Shown one piece after another: positions 21,401 to 32,148 of a DNA stretch of 64,000 bases; the stretch's first letter is position 1, and the number at the start of each line of letters is the position of its first letter. The position numbers were made by a program, and so were the translations under genes. The stretch is from Glandiceps talaboti (lineage: Eukaryota; Hemichordata; Enteropneusta; Spengelidae). Under the pieces are notes generated by a model, which saw nothing but the letters and a program-made list of their open reading frames with translations, had not been told where the DNA came from and made no database searches. Where the stretch lies: contig NC_135549.1 of the NCBI RefSeq assembly GCF_964340395.1, forward strand, positions 27,336,095 through 27,400,094. The letters are read 5' to 3'.

Positions 21401-22335
21401 GGGAAATGGCAAAGAAAAATCCACAGCTGAAGGACGACATAAAGGATAGCATTCAGCAACCAATATCATTGATCTCATCAATTGTACAGAAATTGCAACT
21501 CAAAGATGAAAAGTTCAGTGTATTCACAAGTGCCAGTGATGAACAGATAGGTCAATTGTTGGACCATCTTCATCAAATAGATGACAAAATATCGATCAAC
21601 ATGACCAAGAAGCAAGTGCTTCAAAGTGAGAATATGAAGGACTTTTACGACAAGCATGTCGTGGAAAGACACTATGTCTTTAGTGTAAAGAAATGTCTTG
21701 ACAGAGAATGTAAGTTCCACAAAGTCCCAAGACTGCCAAATGATGATTTCACTGGACTTCACCATTTGCCAGATCCAGTCCTGGATGACTCTGGTATACA
21801 CTACAAACCATTTGGTGACTTGTATGGAACTGTAACCACTGAGAAGGACAGACCATCTTTATCCTCAAACACATCCACTGACAAAGGCCATGGGCTTCCA
21901 TTCAATCCAAGTGCCCAAACTGCCTGCAGGGTTCAGCGTACAGTGACATGTTACGAATGTGATAAACCAAGAGTGCTGCATGCCGCAAAGAAACTTAAAC
22001 AGCATGAACTTGACCAATTAGACACTGCAATGGAAGAAATAGACTTCACATGTGGAACAGACATCCACTATTTCATCCCTGAAGGACAACCAGGTCACAT
22101 TATCAGTAAAGTCTATGTTCGACATGATCTGCAATGCACATCTCCAGTTGAGATTCCATATTTCTCATCTTCTAAGTTTCCAGCAATCTGTAATTATTGT
22201 GGCTGTGGTCATGATTTGCTGACAGGAGAGAGAGCAGCTGACATCTACCCAACCTGCAGTGGTTGCTATGCAACCAAACCAAAACGACTCAGAAGAAAGA
22301 GAAAATTCTTCAGGGCCCAGGCCCATGATCACTGA
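18425..22335 (+). CDS. Putative DDE-type transposase, three exons, at least 1091 residues
   Basis: Exons 18425-19108, 19483-19617 and 19879-22335 join through gtatgt...ttcag and gtaaag...tgcag introns, all phase 0, giving 1091 residues. No stop or frameshift is present. Visible parts: an N-terminal region with VQITFGSKILR; LRLQFWP near residue 540; VDDKHKVKVGEPG (Asp593/594); LMYSDGGADHR (Asp699, Asp703); TPPGHSWKNPAERIMS (Glu743). The last is laid out like the NPxE motif of Tc1-type DDE enzymes. C-terminal Cys pairs lie at 964/967 and at 1044/1047 with 1066/1069, followed by a basic KRLRRKRK tail. The start is uncertain: the frame is open upstream to TAG at 18347, a possible acceptor (attgcag) ends at 18369, and an overlapping 11-codon ORF starts at 18388. 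I recall similar multicopy uncharacterised proteins in marine invertebrates. Transposase function is inferred from the inverted repeats and residue layout. Confidence 0.75.
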
Positions 22336-22378
22336 CTGAACACTATATGTGATATGTGATGTATATAAGGGGGGAGGG

Positions 22379-22410
<32 letters not shown>

Positions 22411-22442
22411 CGCGTCGTCGCACCGTTTTTGGAAAAAAGACA

Positions 22443-22475
22443 TGACCAGAAACATTTCTTTTTTTTTTTTTGGCC
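22443..22475 (-). repeat. Right terminal inverted repeat
   Basis: Partner of 18125-18157; TAA follows at 22476-22478. Confidence 0.9.
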
Positions 22476-22478
22476 TAA

Positions 22479-22575
22479 CCAATTCACTATTTCCAAAGCA
22501 CCTCTAACAGCTTTTCACCATGATATATCATTAGAGATGTATTGGTCCATACAGAACAACATGGATTAGAAGTTA
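22479..22575 (+). pseudogene. PLE copy, right part (resumes after the transposon)
   Basis: CCAATTCACTATTTCC...CCTCTAACAGCTTTTCAC...TGGTCCATACAGAACA follows 17005-17090 of the more complete PLE. It ends at GAAGTTA, where the second-family piggyBac copy begins. Confidence 0.8.
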
Positions 22576-25400
22576 CCGTATATGGTACGTAGTTGAGTCA
22601 TTCATTTTAATCCTAAAGACAAACAACCCCCTACCTGACAGTATCTGATTCCCTATGCAAATATTGAGTTTAAAAGATGGTGTAAGCAGCAAACGTACCA
22701 CTACACAATGAAGTAATCGTGATGACATATCCATTGATGAAAATGTTGGGAATGCATTTCCATCGGCAAGAATGTCATCATAGGACAATCTCCCCAACAT
22801 ACATGCACTTTTTCTTGAGATGGAGAATGAGGAAGATTTTTTTTTTCGGTTTTCCACAAGATTCTACTTTGCCTGATTTTCAGTGGAGCGATGTTGAAGT
22901 TGACCACGCAAGTGAGGAGTTTACTTCTGATACGACATGACTGCCATGAGCGGACCCCACCAGGCTACAGAGCAATTAATTATTACGCTCTTTTTTTACT
23001 GACAAACTGTTTGAACGGACACAACAGTGGACAAACATCAGCACACAAGAAAAGCGGGAACAGGACCTAGATAACGACATGGGACAGTGGACTTTGACGA
23101 GTTGAAGGCGTTTGTTTGTAATGGCAGCATAGAGGAGCTGTGGAATACACTGAGGGTATTTTCTTTTTTTGATTTGCCAGTCGTTCATACAGTTTTCACC
23201 TGTAACCGTTTCACTCAGCTACTGAGGCATTTGCATTTCTGTGATGAAGACCAACAGCAGCAGCAACAACACACCCAAGGCCACCTCCATAAACTAAGGA
23301 AGATACGGCCACTGCTAAATTACAATAAGTGAAAGCTTCTCAAAAACTACACTCCATTCCAAGAGGTTTCCATGACAAATGTATGGTACCATTCAAAAGC
23401 AGAATGGTTACGCACCAATATGAGAAAGACAAGCCAGTGAAGTGGGGAACATGGTATAGAATATTCCAATTATAGATCCATACATGAGAAATTCAGATTC
23501 ATAACCAGGTGGTGTTACGATCCAAAATATAGTATTTCGGATTTAAGGGAATAAATTCTACTTTTCGGCATTGTAGGCCATAGGTCAGATATAGACTGGC
23601 AATGACGAATCTGGGCAAACATGATGTAACTGAAATTCACATGATTGGTTAGAGAAAAGTATGTAATAACTTTTATGATGCCATGATCTTATGGTGTGAT
23701 TTTCTATATTTAGTGGTTGTGTAAATTCCATTGTATTGGAAGTATACTTAAGTGAGAATAAAACATCCAGAATCAGACGAGACGAGACGAGCTCATGAGA
23801 GATGCACTCGGGTAGGTGATTCTGGCAAGCCGAAATCTCTTCTCAGTCGTGACTAATTCCCGACTTGGACCTGAATGATCCCGTACGAGAGTATGAGAGT
23901 GTGAATGCTAGAGTGTAACGTCAGAACTATCCATACTTATACCGTTCAACTCTACGACTCGCATCACTGGTGGAGAATCCGGTAGTACTGGTCACATTTT
24001 AGCATGTGAGTGATTTTTTTCTATATCTAGAATTGAGTTGATAGATCAGTCAGATAAACGTATAAAAGGTGTTTGGTTGTCTATAGATTTATTTCTGTTG
24101 TGATTAGATAATGATGTGAAATATTTATGTATGCTTAGTGTAATAAGATCGTTAACTGTGATGCACATCTAGTGCTTTCACTTTATTGACCTACATGTAT
24201 TTAGTAACATAGCTGTTGCTTCCTTCAATATATATTGTACAGTCAATAATAATCCCTGTACTGTATGTTTGGATGTTAGCGGAAAGTACAACAGGATACA
24301 ACTACAACTTTGAAGTGTACTGTGGTCGTCACAAGGTGGTCCAGAAGTATCCATCTACGAGTTTGTCATCACATATTGCAGATAACCGAACCCCTTGCCA
24401 ACAAAGGTTATCACACTTATATTGACAGGTTTTATACAAGTCCCATCCTCCTCTACACCCTCCAGCTGAGATTAACTATATGCTGTTGGTACCATCATGC
24501 CAAACCGCATTGATTTCCCTCAAGAACTAAAGAGGGAGAAGAAGGATATGGACAGAGCAAGGGCATGAGGCAACAATTCTGGTGTCTATAACCAATTCTG
24601 GTGTCTATAACAAGATTGAATAAAGTGAATATAGACAACACCAAGTTCCGTCAAGTTCTTGTTTATAATTATTTCAGTATCTTGAATCGCTAATTAATAT
24701 CTAATTATAATACACAGAGAAATACATATATTGAACTCGATCGAATTGAACTGGAATACAACTAGAATATAGGGGATGCTGCGCTGTGCAGTGTACCGAT
24801 TGAATAGCGCCATCAACGGTCGTAAAATTTACTTCTCTGGCTTGTCACGCGATTGAATGATTCGAATCTTGGACTTTGAAAATTCAACCTCCACGAGCTC
24901 AGCATTTGCTCAATTTGCTCATTTGCTAAAAAAGAAGGGGTAGGACACTTTGGTGTTCTTTTTCGTCGTATGCGTGAAACCACATCGCCCTCGTTCATGG
25001 ACGCTTTCTGTTTTGGACAAACTTACGAGTATTTGTTTAATCTGTCAAATGATGCTGTTACGTTTTCTCCTTCATTCAAAGTGTATATTTTGAAGAAAAA
25101 CATCCACACCGCCTAGATGCTGATCACAATCCAGAGATGGGTGAACGGTCAGATAGTGCATGTGCAGTGCTACAAGAAATATAAGAACTCTGCCAGAAGT
25201 CATCCAACTTCCCTACAAGGACTCGCCCTTCAAGAAGGTAAAAGACAGCTTTCAAATGTTCAGCTTGCAATGAGTACTTATGTATTAAGAGTGCTTCCAC
25301 ATGCTGGTCAGACTACCATCGCAAGGAGGAGTATTGGCGTAAAGATCTGATCGCTTGGCAAATATAATGCATGTTGATTTCATAATTTGTTTATGTTTGT
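22576..25400 (+). pseudogene. piggyBac family 2, decayed copy
   Basis: Co-linear with the better copy at 27.0-29.9 kb. 22576-22700 matches its leader. 22840-22940 has GFPQDSTLPDFQWSDVEVDH. 22985-23335 has FTDKLFERTQQWTN and LLRHLHFCDEDQQQQQQH. 24262-24440 has VWMLAESTTGYNYNFEVYCG. 25098-25350 has the Cys-rich C-terminal end. Stops, deletions (including much of the intron) and insertions break it. A stretch at 24575-25095 is not piggyBac and begins with a 19-bp tandem duplication (24574-24611). Confidence 0.85.
23513..23966 (+). mobile_element. Probable solo LTR inside the decayed piggyBac copy
   Basis: The other piggyBac copy lacks this block. It starts TGTTACGATCC and ends GCATCA, followed by CTGGTGGAGAATCC, which resembles a primer-binding region. 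AATAAA occurs near 23757. Terminal TG...CA and the inserted position suggest an LTR. No second LTR and no clear target duplication were found. Confidence 0.45.
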
Positions 25401-25429
25401 TTTAGGATGGGAACTAAAAATTTGTTTTT

Positions 25430-26240
25430 TTTATTCACTGTTTCAATTGTCACCTTACTTTAGGTGACATATCTACACAACTGAGCATCTAAAATTAAGA
25501 AACCCTCATTTTTTCAAAACATTTGACCCTTTTTTTTGGGGGGGGGGGTGCCCCCAAATCTTTTTATTTATATGGCACTTTGTACACATTTCATTGAAAG
25601 AGCAGAATAAACATTTATTTTGCTTCATAACAATATACTACACTCCAGTGTCAGTGAGAATGCTTTGAATATGCTTTGGTTTTTGCATATTTGTTAATTC
25701 TGAATTGGAAATTTGATCACTGAACAATGACATTTTTAGACTAATTTTTTCCACCCTGAGAGATATTTGTGACAAATCATTTCTCAAAATAATTTTTTTT
25801 TCTGTTCATTGTTCTAATTCCAACTATTTTGGTAACATTTCTCAACAACTCCACATCTAATACAAAGCCCCATATTTTTTCAATAATTTTGACCAATTAT
25901 GAGGGGTTTTAACCCAAAATCCATTTTTAATGGCAATTTGTAACCTTTTCATAAAGATCATTCAATTAGCTTCAAAATACTGTACTGGATTGGATTCCAG
26001 TATTATGTGAGATTAGTCAAGTGCCAAGCATTGCTCTAGTGCTTCATTTTTGCATATTGCTGTAAATTTGTGAGTGAGAATTTGACCAAAATGCCATTTT
26101 TAGACCCATTTTCCATCTTTTGAGTGACTTTTGTCACAAAGCAATTCTCAAAATAATTTGTTTTTCCATTCAATGTTCCAATTCCACCTATTTTAGGTGA
26201 CATGCCTCTGCAACTAAACATCTAAAATGATTCCGAGACT
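25430..26240. repeat. Diverged tandem repeat, unit about 370 bp
   Basis: Three matching anchor blocks (TTTAGGTGACATAT near 25461, TTTTGGTAACATTT near 25829, TTTTAGGTGACATGC near 26201) lie 368 and 372 bp apart. A second anchor (ACATTTTTAGAC...TTTCTCAAAATAATTT) repeats with the same spacing, near 25730 and 26095. The repeat lies immediately 3' of the decayed piggyBac copy. A related piece appears at 30390-30490, 3' of the other copy, so it may be part of the element's 3' region. Confidence 0.7.
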
Positions 26241-26802
26241 GATAACTTACTGCACATCAACACTGAGGGCACTTGGCAGTTTTTGTCTTGTGTGTGACAA
26301 TACATTCTCCATACAGAGAATGCAACAGAAGTAAAAGAAGAGATTCCTTGGTTATATATGCATAATGTGTGTTCATAGCAAGGAGAAATTAAAAGAATGT
26401 ATTCATCTCCCTAATAACCTTCACCCGATCATCAAATTTACAACAAAATATTGTGAAGACGAAATTGATTTCTTAGATGTCAGTTAGATTTCAAAATTAA
26501 AACTTCCACCAAGCTTTCATGCCAGCCCACCAACTACAATCTGTCATCCATGACATTGCAAAAAAGGCATGCCATATCCTCAGTCATTTAGGTTTTGCTA
26601 CATAATGTTTTATTGCCAGGAAGTGAGCATAGAGAACTAGTGAATTGACTACCGTGGCCGAAAACGACAAATCTCTCTTCTGTTTAAAAGCAAGGAAAAA
26701 CAAATTATTACAATCAGTATTCCACTACTGTATTTTGACTTGATAAGAATTGTTCAAAAGGAGACTTTATGTTTGGTGTCAGTTTTGAACTTCAGTAGGG
26801 GT
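26241..26802. other. Spacer with degenerate sequence
   Basis: Short PLE-like or RT-like phrases occur near 26270-26530 (LRALGSFCLVCDNTFS-like), but none long enough to call. Confidence 0.3.
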
Positions 26803-29800
26803 TTAACCCTTTCACCACGAGAACCCGGTATACTGGGACGCGCTACAGCGCCCACGAGAACCCGATATACCGGGACACAAAGGTCACGAAATTGACCTTT
26901 CTACTACGTCGTAAAAAACCACTCGATGGGCGCTGTTTTTGCAACAAAAACACTGCCATAACATGATGACGACTTGCGCAATCGTGGTATTTTTCACGGG
27001 CTTTCCATATATGGTATGTAGATGAGTCATTCACTAATTTGATCCAGAAGACAAACAAGCCTCGATGCAGTATCCCCTGACTTACGTAAATATTGAATTT
27101 AAAGATGGCGGAAGCAGTGAGCGTACCACTATACAACCAAGAAGACGTCTATTTGGGTAATCTTGATGACATTCCCATTGATGAAAATATCGGGAACGGA
27201 TCGGGAATGTCATCACGGGACGATGACAGCAACCAACCCGACATGGACGGCGACATTGACATCGACGGTGAGTTTGACAATGACGTAGACGGTTTTCTTA
27301 ACATGGACGATCTCCCCTCTGACATACAGGCACTTTTTCTTGAGACAGAGAATGACGAGGACGATGTTTTTTTTGGTTTTCCACAAGAAGGTTTTACTTT
27401 GCCCGATTTGCAGTGGGGCGATGTCGAAGTTGACCACGCAATCGGGAAGTTTACTGTCGAGACAACAGGACCGACACGAACTGACCCACCAGGCGACAGA
27501 TCGGTTGATTATTTCACTATGTTTTGATTATTTCACTATGTTTTTTACCGAGGAACTGTTTGAATGGACCCGACAGTGGACCAACACAAACGCACGACGA
27601 AAGAGGGAACGGGACCCAGACAACAAGGGACAGTGGACTGACATTGACAACACTGTCGAGTTGAAGGCGTTTTTTGGTTTGTTGATTTTTGTTGGTTTTT
27701 TGGAATGGCCGTATAGAGGAGTTGTGGAACACGCAGAGGGGTTTTTTTTTTTTGATTTGCCAGGCGTTCGTTCAGTTTTCACCCGTGATCGATTCACTCA
27801 AATACTAAGGTATCTGCATTTCTGTGACGAAGACCAGCAGCAACAACGACAACACGCCCAGGGCCACCGCGACAAAATAAGTAAGTTACGACCACTGCTG
27901 AATTACATCCGGCGAAAGTTTCTAGAAGAGTACACTCCGTCCCAAGAGGTTTCCGTTGATGAATGTATGATCCCATTCAAAGGTAGACTCGGAATGCGGC
28001 AATATGAGAAAGACAAGCCAGTGAAATGGGGAATCAAGGTAAATGAGTTGATATATATCATGTTATTTATGTAGTGTTAATTTTTCTGTTTGTTTATCTC
28101 TTGTTCATTTGTATAGAATTTATTTATTTGTTGTTTTTATTGTTTATATATCTGTTAAGTACTAGTAGTGAACTTTATTTTAATAATATAAATAATTTAT
28201 TTTGGCAATGTTATTTATCACATGTAATTGTGGAAATATTTTAATTACATCTTTGTAGTTATATAGTGTACATTATGTAATGTATAGTTATAACATAATT
28301 GTATTTCTTTATATATATCATATATTTTTTTTAAACACAGTTCATTTTTCTTTCCTTTTTATTTTTATATGTTATAGCATATTCCAGTTATAGATGATTG
28401 CAGGTGAAATTTGTAATTATAGCCATGTAAGTATTCAACATATTTTGTTTGTATTTTTGCATGCGAGTGATTGTTTTCTATATCTAGATTTGAGTTCATT
28501 GTTTTCTATACATTTGTATCTAGAATTGAGTGCATAGATCAGTCAGATGAACATATATCAGATGTTTGGTTGTTTGTAGATTTATAGATAATAATTTTCT
28601 GCTTATAGTTAATTTCAGTTGTATAGTGTAATAAGATTGTCTAATGTGATGCACATCTAGTGCTTTCACTTTATTGTAACATAGCTGTCACTCCATTCAC
28701 TGTATATTGTACAGTCAATAATTATACCTATTTTTTGTCAAAACTATTGTAGGTGTGGATGTTAGCGGAAAGTTCGACGGGATATAACTACAACTTTGAA
28801 GTGTACTGTGGTCATAACGAGGTGGTCCAGAAGTATCCATCCATGGGTTTATCATCACGCGTTGTTTTGCAGATAACCGAACCCCTTGCCAACAAGGGTT
28901 ATCATATTTATATTGACAGGTTCTACACAAGTCCCATCTTACTCTACGCCATCCAACTGAGACAACTGTATGCTGCTGGTACCATCATGCCAAACCCCAA
29001 AGGTTTCCCTCAAGAACTGAAGAGGGAGAAGAAGGATATGGTGAGAGGGGAGTACACCTGGAAGATGGAGGCAACAACTGGCATGGTAGCAACGGTGTGG
29101 AGCGATAATCGCCCAGTATACTATCTGAGCACTATTCATGTACCAGAAGTGAATGGCATGGTAGTCGACCGTACTGAGAGGACCGGGAATTCTGTTGAAG
29201 TGCCTGCAACCCCTGTTGTGTTTGATTACAATCAACATATGGGGGAGTAGATCACAACGACAGGATGACTGTGTTGAACAAGAGTCGGAAGACTTACCAT
29301 TGGTATTTGCGACTGGTACGAAAGTGTATCATGTGGGCTGCCTTCAACGCATTCATCATCGAGGGCCATTTTATTCGCCACAACAGAGAGGGAAAGAGTA
29401 AGAGGGACTTCAGAGAGTTCATCAAAGATCTGATACATCAGTTGGTAGGTAATTTTTCTTCACGTAGGAGGGTCTCACAACATACAGTTGGTAAACGTCC
29501 ACACCGCCTAGATGCTGATGACCACAATCCAGAGATGGGTGAGCGATCAAATAATGCATGTGGGGTGTGCTACAAGAAGTACAAGATGTTCACCGCAAGT
29601 CATCCAACTGTTCCGTACAAGGACTGTCCCTTCAAGAAGGTAAAGTCATCTTTCAAATGCACAGCTTGCGATGTGTACTTATGTATAAAGAGAGGGTCAA
29701 CATGCTGGATAGATTACCATCGCAAGAAGGAGTATTGGCGGTAAGATCTGTACCATGTTGATGTAATTTGCAAGTGCTCTTTACCCCAATCCTTGTAAGA

Positions 29801-29950
29801 GATAGTTGTATCACTGTGTGTGTGTGTGTCTTGTTTGCCTTCCTACGTGATAAAAGGTACCTACCATATTGTCATATTTCGGTTTCAATTTTTTAACATT
29901 TTTTTTCAGAGGGTGAAAATTAACGATGCTTGGCAAATGTATTGCATGTT
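26803..29950 (+). mobile_element. piggyBac family 2 element, nearly complete copy
   Basis: TTAA at 26803-26806 followed by CCCTTTCACC fits a piggyBac left end. Two 23-bp direct repeats (26817-26839 and 26854-26876, each starting ACGAGAACCCG) with an internal CCGGTATACTGG palindrome lie just inside, where transposase sites are expected. The transposase gene follows. The matching right end (GGG-TTAA) was not identified, so the 3' limit is approximate. Confidence 0.75.
27105..29744 (+). pseudogene. piggyBac transposase, two exons, two lesions
   Basis: ATG at 27105 starts an acidic N-terminus (LPSDIQALFLE..., PDLQWGDVEVDH). DYFTMFFTEELFEW opens the core. SVDECMIPFKGRLGM carries the first catalytic Asp. 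Exon 1 ends at 28038 (AAG/gtaaat) and exon 2 begins at 28753 (ttgtag/GTG), phase 0. Exon 2 has ESSTGYNYNFEVYCG, YIDRFYTSPILLYA (second Asp), VFDYNQHMG then, one base out of frame, VDHNDRM (third Asp), and a C-terminal Cys-rich domain (CGVCYKKY, FKCTACDVYLC). Two lesions are seen: a 19-bp tandem duplication at 27507-27544, and one missing G in the G run at 29241-29245. Everything else is open, so it died recently. AATAAA lies near 30078. Confidence 0.9.
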
Positions 29951-30059
29951 GATTTCATAATTTGTTTATGTTTGTTTTAGGGTGGGAACTGAATACAGCA
30001 TATTACACTCAGTCTGACATGTTATGATTGCATGTTCATGCCATTCCAGTTTATGTTTC

Positions 30060-30550
30060 TATATTCTTTGAAGTGGAAAATAAAACAGATTTTAGTTTAT
30101 CTAATATAAAAAAACAAAACAAAAAAAACAAAAAACAAAAAACAAAAAAATTTCCAGAATATTTGTATGACATAAATGTCAAAAAGTAGAAATTATCATT
30201 TTTGCGCTGTTGGGGGTGGGGGGGGGGAATTGTTACTAACATTTTTACCTACCTATTTTTGCAGATCTACAGTACTCTCCATCTTGGAACAACAGATTCA
30301 AGCTTTCATCAGATGATATAACAAACATTTTGAAATGTACTTTATTCTTCGATGATATTGTAATTTTGTTAAAATGGAAATTAGACCCAAATTGTCATTT
30401 TTAGATTCTTTTTCCTCCCTCAGAGTGACATTTCACAAAGGGATTCTCAATATTTTGACCTTTTCTCCAAACAGTATGTTTTTTTTTACAAAGTTATTCA
30501 CAACTACATGGAAGATGTGATGATCTAAAGATAAAGGTCAGTCAAATTGT
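30060..30550. other. A-rich tract and a further piece of the 370-bp repeat
   Basis: A CAAAAAA-type tract at 30109-30150 and a G run near 30218. 30385-30490 resembles the 370-bp repeat (CATTTTTAGA...TTTTTCCTCCCTCAGAGTGACA). No gene seen. Confidence 0.5.
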
Positions 30551-30552
30551 GG

Positions 30553-30765
30553 AAGTTGAGGGGTTACCCTGGAAATTCCACCATACCCCTCAACAACAAA
30601 GAGGCAGGCTGAAAAGGAACATGAAGGCAAAGAAGAAAGTGGGACATTCCCCTCAAATTTTGTCATATACTTTGTGGATGCAGCAACTTCTCCACAAGTA
30701 ACACCACCTCTTCCATTGAGGACAACAGCATTTAGTAAGTACCAGTATTCAAGGTACTAGACAAT
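30553..30765 (+). other. Short open frame with protein-like sequence, unassigned
   Basis: About 69 codons are open, with GVTLEIPPYPSTTKRQAEKE, SGTFPSNFVIYFVDAATSPQ and a possible donor (gtaagt) near 30735. Composition is protein-like. I do not recognise it, and it may be a decayed transposon exon. Confidence 0.25.
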
Positions 30766-30829
30766 AGACAGCAATTTTATTTGCTAATGTTTGAAACCCA
30801 TTTTCAAGTCAGGGAAAGAAATTAAGTGT

Positions 30830-30935
30830 AGAGCGATTTTCCAAACAAGAGCGATGTTGAAACAGAAGTGATGTTTAAACAGAAGAGCGATTTTTCAAAC
30901 AGTAGAGCGATAATACAAAAAGAAGAGCGATTTGT
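30830..30935. repeat. Short AGAGCGAT repeat cluster
   Basis: (A)GAGCGAT occurs five times in about 100 bp, each followed by TT-CAAACA-like spacers. Confidence 0.6.
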
Positions 30936-31009
30936 CATTTTCAGCCACATTAACTGAGACCATTTTGCACAGAGCAGATATAAGGGAAGGGTAATAAATT
31001 CTTTTTTGT

Positions 31010-31220
31010 AGTTTTTCGTTAAATTTTAATTTAATTGAAATTGAAGTATACCTATTGTACTAATTTGTAGAACTTAATTTTTTCACTAAACTCAGTGGAC
31101 CCAATGTCAATAATTCTTTTAAATTTAGTTATTCGATAAATTTTAATTATTCAGTTGAAATTGAGGTATATCTATTGTACTAATTTGTGGAACTTCATAT
31201 TTCACTGAACTCCCCACCAT
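31010..31220. repeat. Two-copy tandem repeat, about 117 bp
   Basis: Both units contain TAAATTTTAAT, TTGAAATTGA(A/G)GTATA and CTATTGTACTAATTTGT followed by GAACTT. Confidence 0.7.
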
Positions 31221-31831
31221 CAAAATCTTAATCATCCCTATGTTAATTGTTTCTTGTATTGAATGATGAATTGATAAAATATGCTGTCTAAAAAATCTTG
31301 TGAATTGATTCCAATTGTCAAAAATCTTGATTTTAATACATTCTCCTCATAAGGCTTAAAAAAATAATTGTTTTGGTTCCAGTTACCCAAGTTACCCACC
31401 TAGCTTTTCAATGCCGACCCTAAACTTTTTCTCACATATTCAAGAAAAAATAACAAAATCGCAAAAATTGTGAAGTTTCATGAAAAATTGTGGATGCAGA
31501 AACTGCCATCAACTTGTCAAAGACACTCTAAAACTATTCTTCCAATGTGTAAAGGCTGTACATCTGATAGGAAGAAATAAACACAGAGAGCATTTGGAAA
31601 GCAATGGAAAACCTGAACTAGACACTCACTGTCACACATGAAAAAAATATATAATAAAATAAAATAAAAAATCTGCCAACCCCATCTATTCTAAAATCAA
31701 GTGTAAGTTGTAACCGGAATCAGACAATTTTATTATTTTATTAGGCCTAATCAAAATTAGTTTCATTGTATGGTACCCCTTTTTCAAATGAATCAACAAT
31801 AAATGTACTAACGCAGATAAGGCAGGGGGAA

Positions 31832-32148
31832 AATAATTGTGCTTCAGATAACATGGCCTCTGAAGTAGGGCAGGTCGGGTAGGGTCAGGATTTTATTTAT
31901 TTCATTTGATCTTTTTAATTGCTTATTCCTTGACCAAAACAAACAATGTCGGTCAGAATACCCCTTCTATAATAGTTTGATGAAATATGTACAGACATCG
32001 CTGGGAAAAGAAAACAAATGTGCATGAAGGGTGAGAAGACAAAGAATTTATCTTTCTGTAAATGTATAAAAAAAAATGTGTAGGGTCAAATTCTTAAACT
32101 GTGGTCGGGCGGTCGGTTTATCGGAAGCACAATTTTTTTTTAGGAATA
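31832..32148. mobile_element. MITE, copy 1 (AATTGTGCTTC ends)
   Basis: TAATTGTGCTTCAGATAA at the left and TTATCGGAAGCACAATT at the right are inverted repeats, followed inside by GGTCGG-type motifs. The interior shares order and motifs with 58124-58446 (AATGTCGG(T/C)CAGAA, CATC-CTGGG(A)AAAG, CAGA/CAAATGTGCAT). No ORF. Confidence 0.7.

Larger units (their letters stand above)
18125..22475. mobile_element. 4351-bp DNA transposon of unassigned superfamily
   Basis: The terminal inverted repeats are 33 bp: 18125-18157 starts GGCCAAAAAAAAG and ends TGTTTCTGGTCA, and 22443-22475 is its reverse complement with one mismatch. A 3-bp TAA duplication flanks it. It sits inside a PLE copy, and the PLE sequence is continuous if the element is removed. 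It contains one three-exon gene for a large DDE-like protein without visible lesions, and a poly-A run at 22380-22408. A 3-bp TWA-type duplication would suit PIF/Harbinger, but the protein does not look like a Harbinger transposase. Confidence 0.85.

Noticed and set aside
22380-22408. Poly-A run as a retroposition tail
   Set aside because: It lies inside a DNA transposon bounded by inverted repeats, 35 bp before the right repeat.
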